DNA of 64,000 bases from DASXAI01 sp963728985 (lineage in GTDB: Bacteria > Actinomycetota > Acidimicrobiia > Acidimicrobiales > Ilumatobacteraceae): positions 310,001-374,000 of the forward strand of contig CAVSME010000001.1 in assembly GCA_963728985.1 (NCBI GenBank). The letters run 5' to 3'. A model generated the notes under the pieces. It did no database searches, was not told the DNA's origin, and saw only the letters and a list, made by a program, of their open reading frames with translations. Below, piece by piece: positions 63,585-64,000 of this stretch (position 1 is its first letter; every line of letters begins with the position of its first letter). The position numbers and the translations under genes are program-made.

Positions 63585-64000
63585 GGCCGCAACCCCGTAC
63601 GGCACCGACCAGTCGTCGCGCCCTTGCAGCAGGTTCGGGTTGTGGTACGGGTCGTGGTCGAGCTGCGTCGGCCCACCGCTCGCGGATGCGGGCATGATCG
63701 CTCGCCGGTCACCACGTTCCGGCGCGACTTCGACTCGAAGTGGTAGAGCGCGGCGTGCGGCGTGTACAGGATGCGGTAGCCGGCGCGGCGCACCTTCAGG
63801 CAGAAGTCGACGTCGTTGTAGTTCAGCGGGAAGGTGGCGCTGAACCCGCCGACCTCGTCGTACACGCCGGCCCGCACGAGGGCGCACGCCGCCGTCACCC
63901 CGGACACCTCGCGGTCGACGAGGAGCAGGCCATGGGGACCGGGCTCGTCGGCGCCGCGGCCGAGGAAGGCGTGCATCGGCTCGCCGCTGTAGACGTGGCC
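63581..64000 (-). CDS. Family 2 glycosyltransferase, 5' end outside window
   Basis: The frame is open to the window edge. VSGVTAACALVRAGVYDEVGGFSATFPLNYNDVDFCLKVRRAGYRI carries the C-terminal N-D-x-D-F-C-L motif of large GT2 enzymes, followed by YHFESKSR. After about 63700 the expected ending (DPYHNPNLLQGRDDWSVPYG) is read in another frame, and the stop at 63581 in the first frame, so one or two indels are present. The stop overlaps the ATG of the next gene. Confidence 0.6.
   Translation of the reverse strand, partial: GHVYSGEPMHAFLGRGADEPGPHGLLLVDREVSGVTAACALVRAGVYDEVGGFSATFPLNYNDVDFCLKVRRAGYRILYTPHAALYHFESKSRRNVVTGERSCPHPRAVGRRSSTTTRTTTRTCCKGATTGRCRTGLRP

Overview
The window is very GC-rich (about 70% by eye), densely packed, uses many GTG starts and 1-4 base stop/start overlaps. 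It carries actinobacterial hallmarks: homodimeric AceE, an actinobacterial-type HhH-GPD protein, CysD/CysN/CysC, and start codons placed 6-11 bases after a TANNNT -10 box. I infer a member of the Actinomycetota, probably class Acidimicrobiia or a related uncultured lineage. The class is an inference, not shown.

Layout. (1) 1-9.1 kb, housekeeping: exopolyphosphatase (cut by the window edge), secreted lipase-like lipoprotein, Gdt1-type transporter, L,D-transpeptidase lipoprotein, a family 2 glycosyltransferase, threonine ammonia-lyase, a PAS/GAF/GGDEF diguanylate cyclase and a small membrane protein. (2) 9.1-14.3 kb, minus strand: a sulfur assimilation operon in the order ABC ATPase, ABC permease, cysC, cysH (Fe-S APS reductase type), cysD, cysN. 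A 59-bp repeat in inverted orientation flanks cysN. (3) 14.3-18.5 kb: aldose 1-epimerase, RNase HI, AceE. (4) 18.6-26.3 kb: two tandem dynamin-like GTPases, two zinc-ribbon membrane proteins and a peptidoglycan-hydrolase-like protein. Three of these five genes are interrupted by frameshifts in this sequence. (5) 26.5-44.4 kb: a nearly complete extracellular contractile injection system (eCIS): sheath, tube, chaperone-like protein, DUF6760, a large disordered VQR-rich protein, second tube protein, LysM protein, VgrG-like spike, gp25 wedge and a J/I baseplate fusion on the plus strand; DUF4255 cap, AAA+ ATPase and DUF4157 protein on the minus strand; then an atypical LuxR/NarL regulator, a DUF4280 PAAR-like tip, and an Hsp70-transmembrane-LamG fusion. 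No tail-fibre gene is visible. (6) 44.4-64 kb: surface polysaccharide region with Ugd, UDP-glucuronate decarboxylase-like enzyme, several glycosyltransferases, methyltransferases, three large membrane proteins, a Wzm/Wzt-type ABC exporter and an FkbM methyltransferase. The last 3.7 kb is full of frameshifts and looks like low-accuracy sequence.

How the genes may work together. The eCIS genes form a particle-building set. Two DNA motifs recur only around it: a TTGCCC-N4-GGGCAA palindrome upstream of the sheath gene and in the divergent DUF4280/Hsp70 promoter, and a 51-bp structured repeat (44/51 identical) at 26332 and 41037. The LuxR-type regulator encoded inside the locus is a natural candidate to bind the first motif. 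The dynamin, zinc-ribbon and cell-wall-hydrolase genes directly upstream could be membrane/envelope partners of the injection system, but this rests only on position.

No stretch longer than 300 bases lacks a gene. No tRNA, rRNA, CRISPR array, integrase or transposase was seen.
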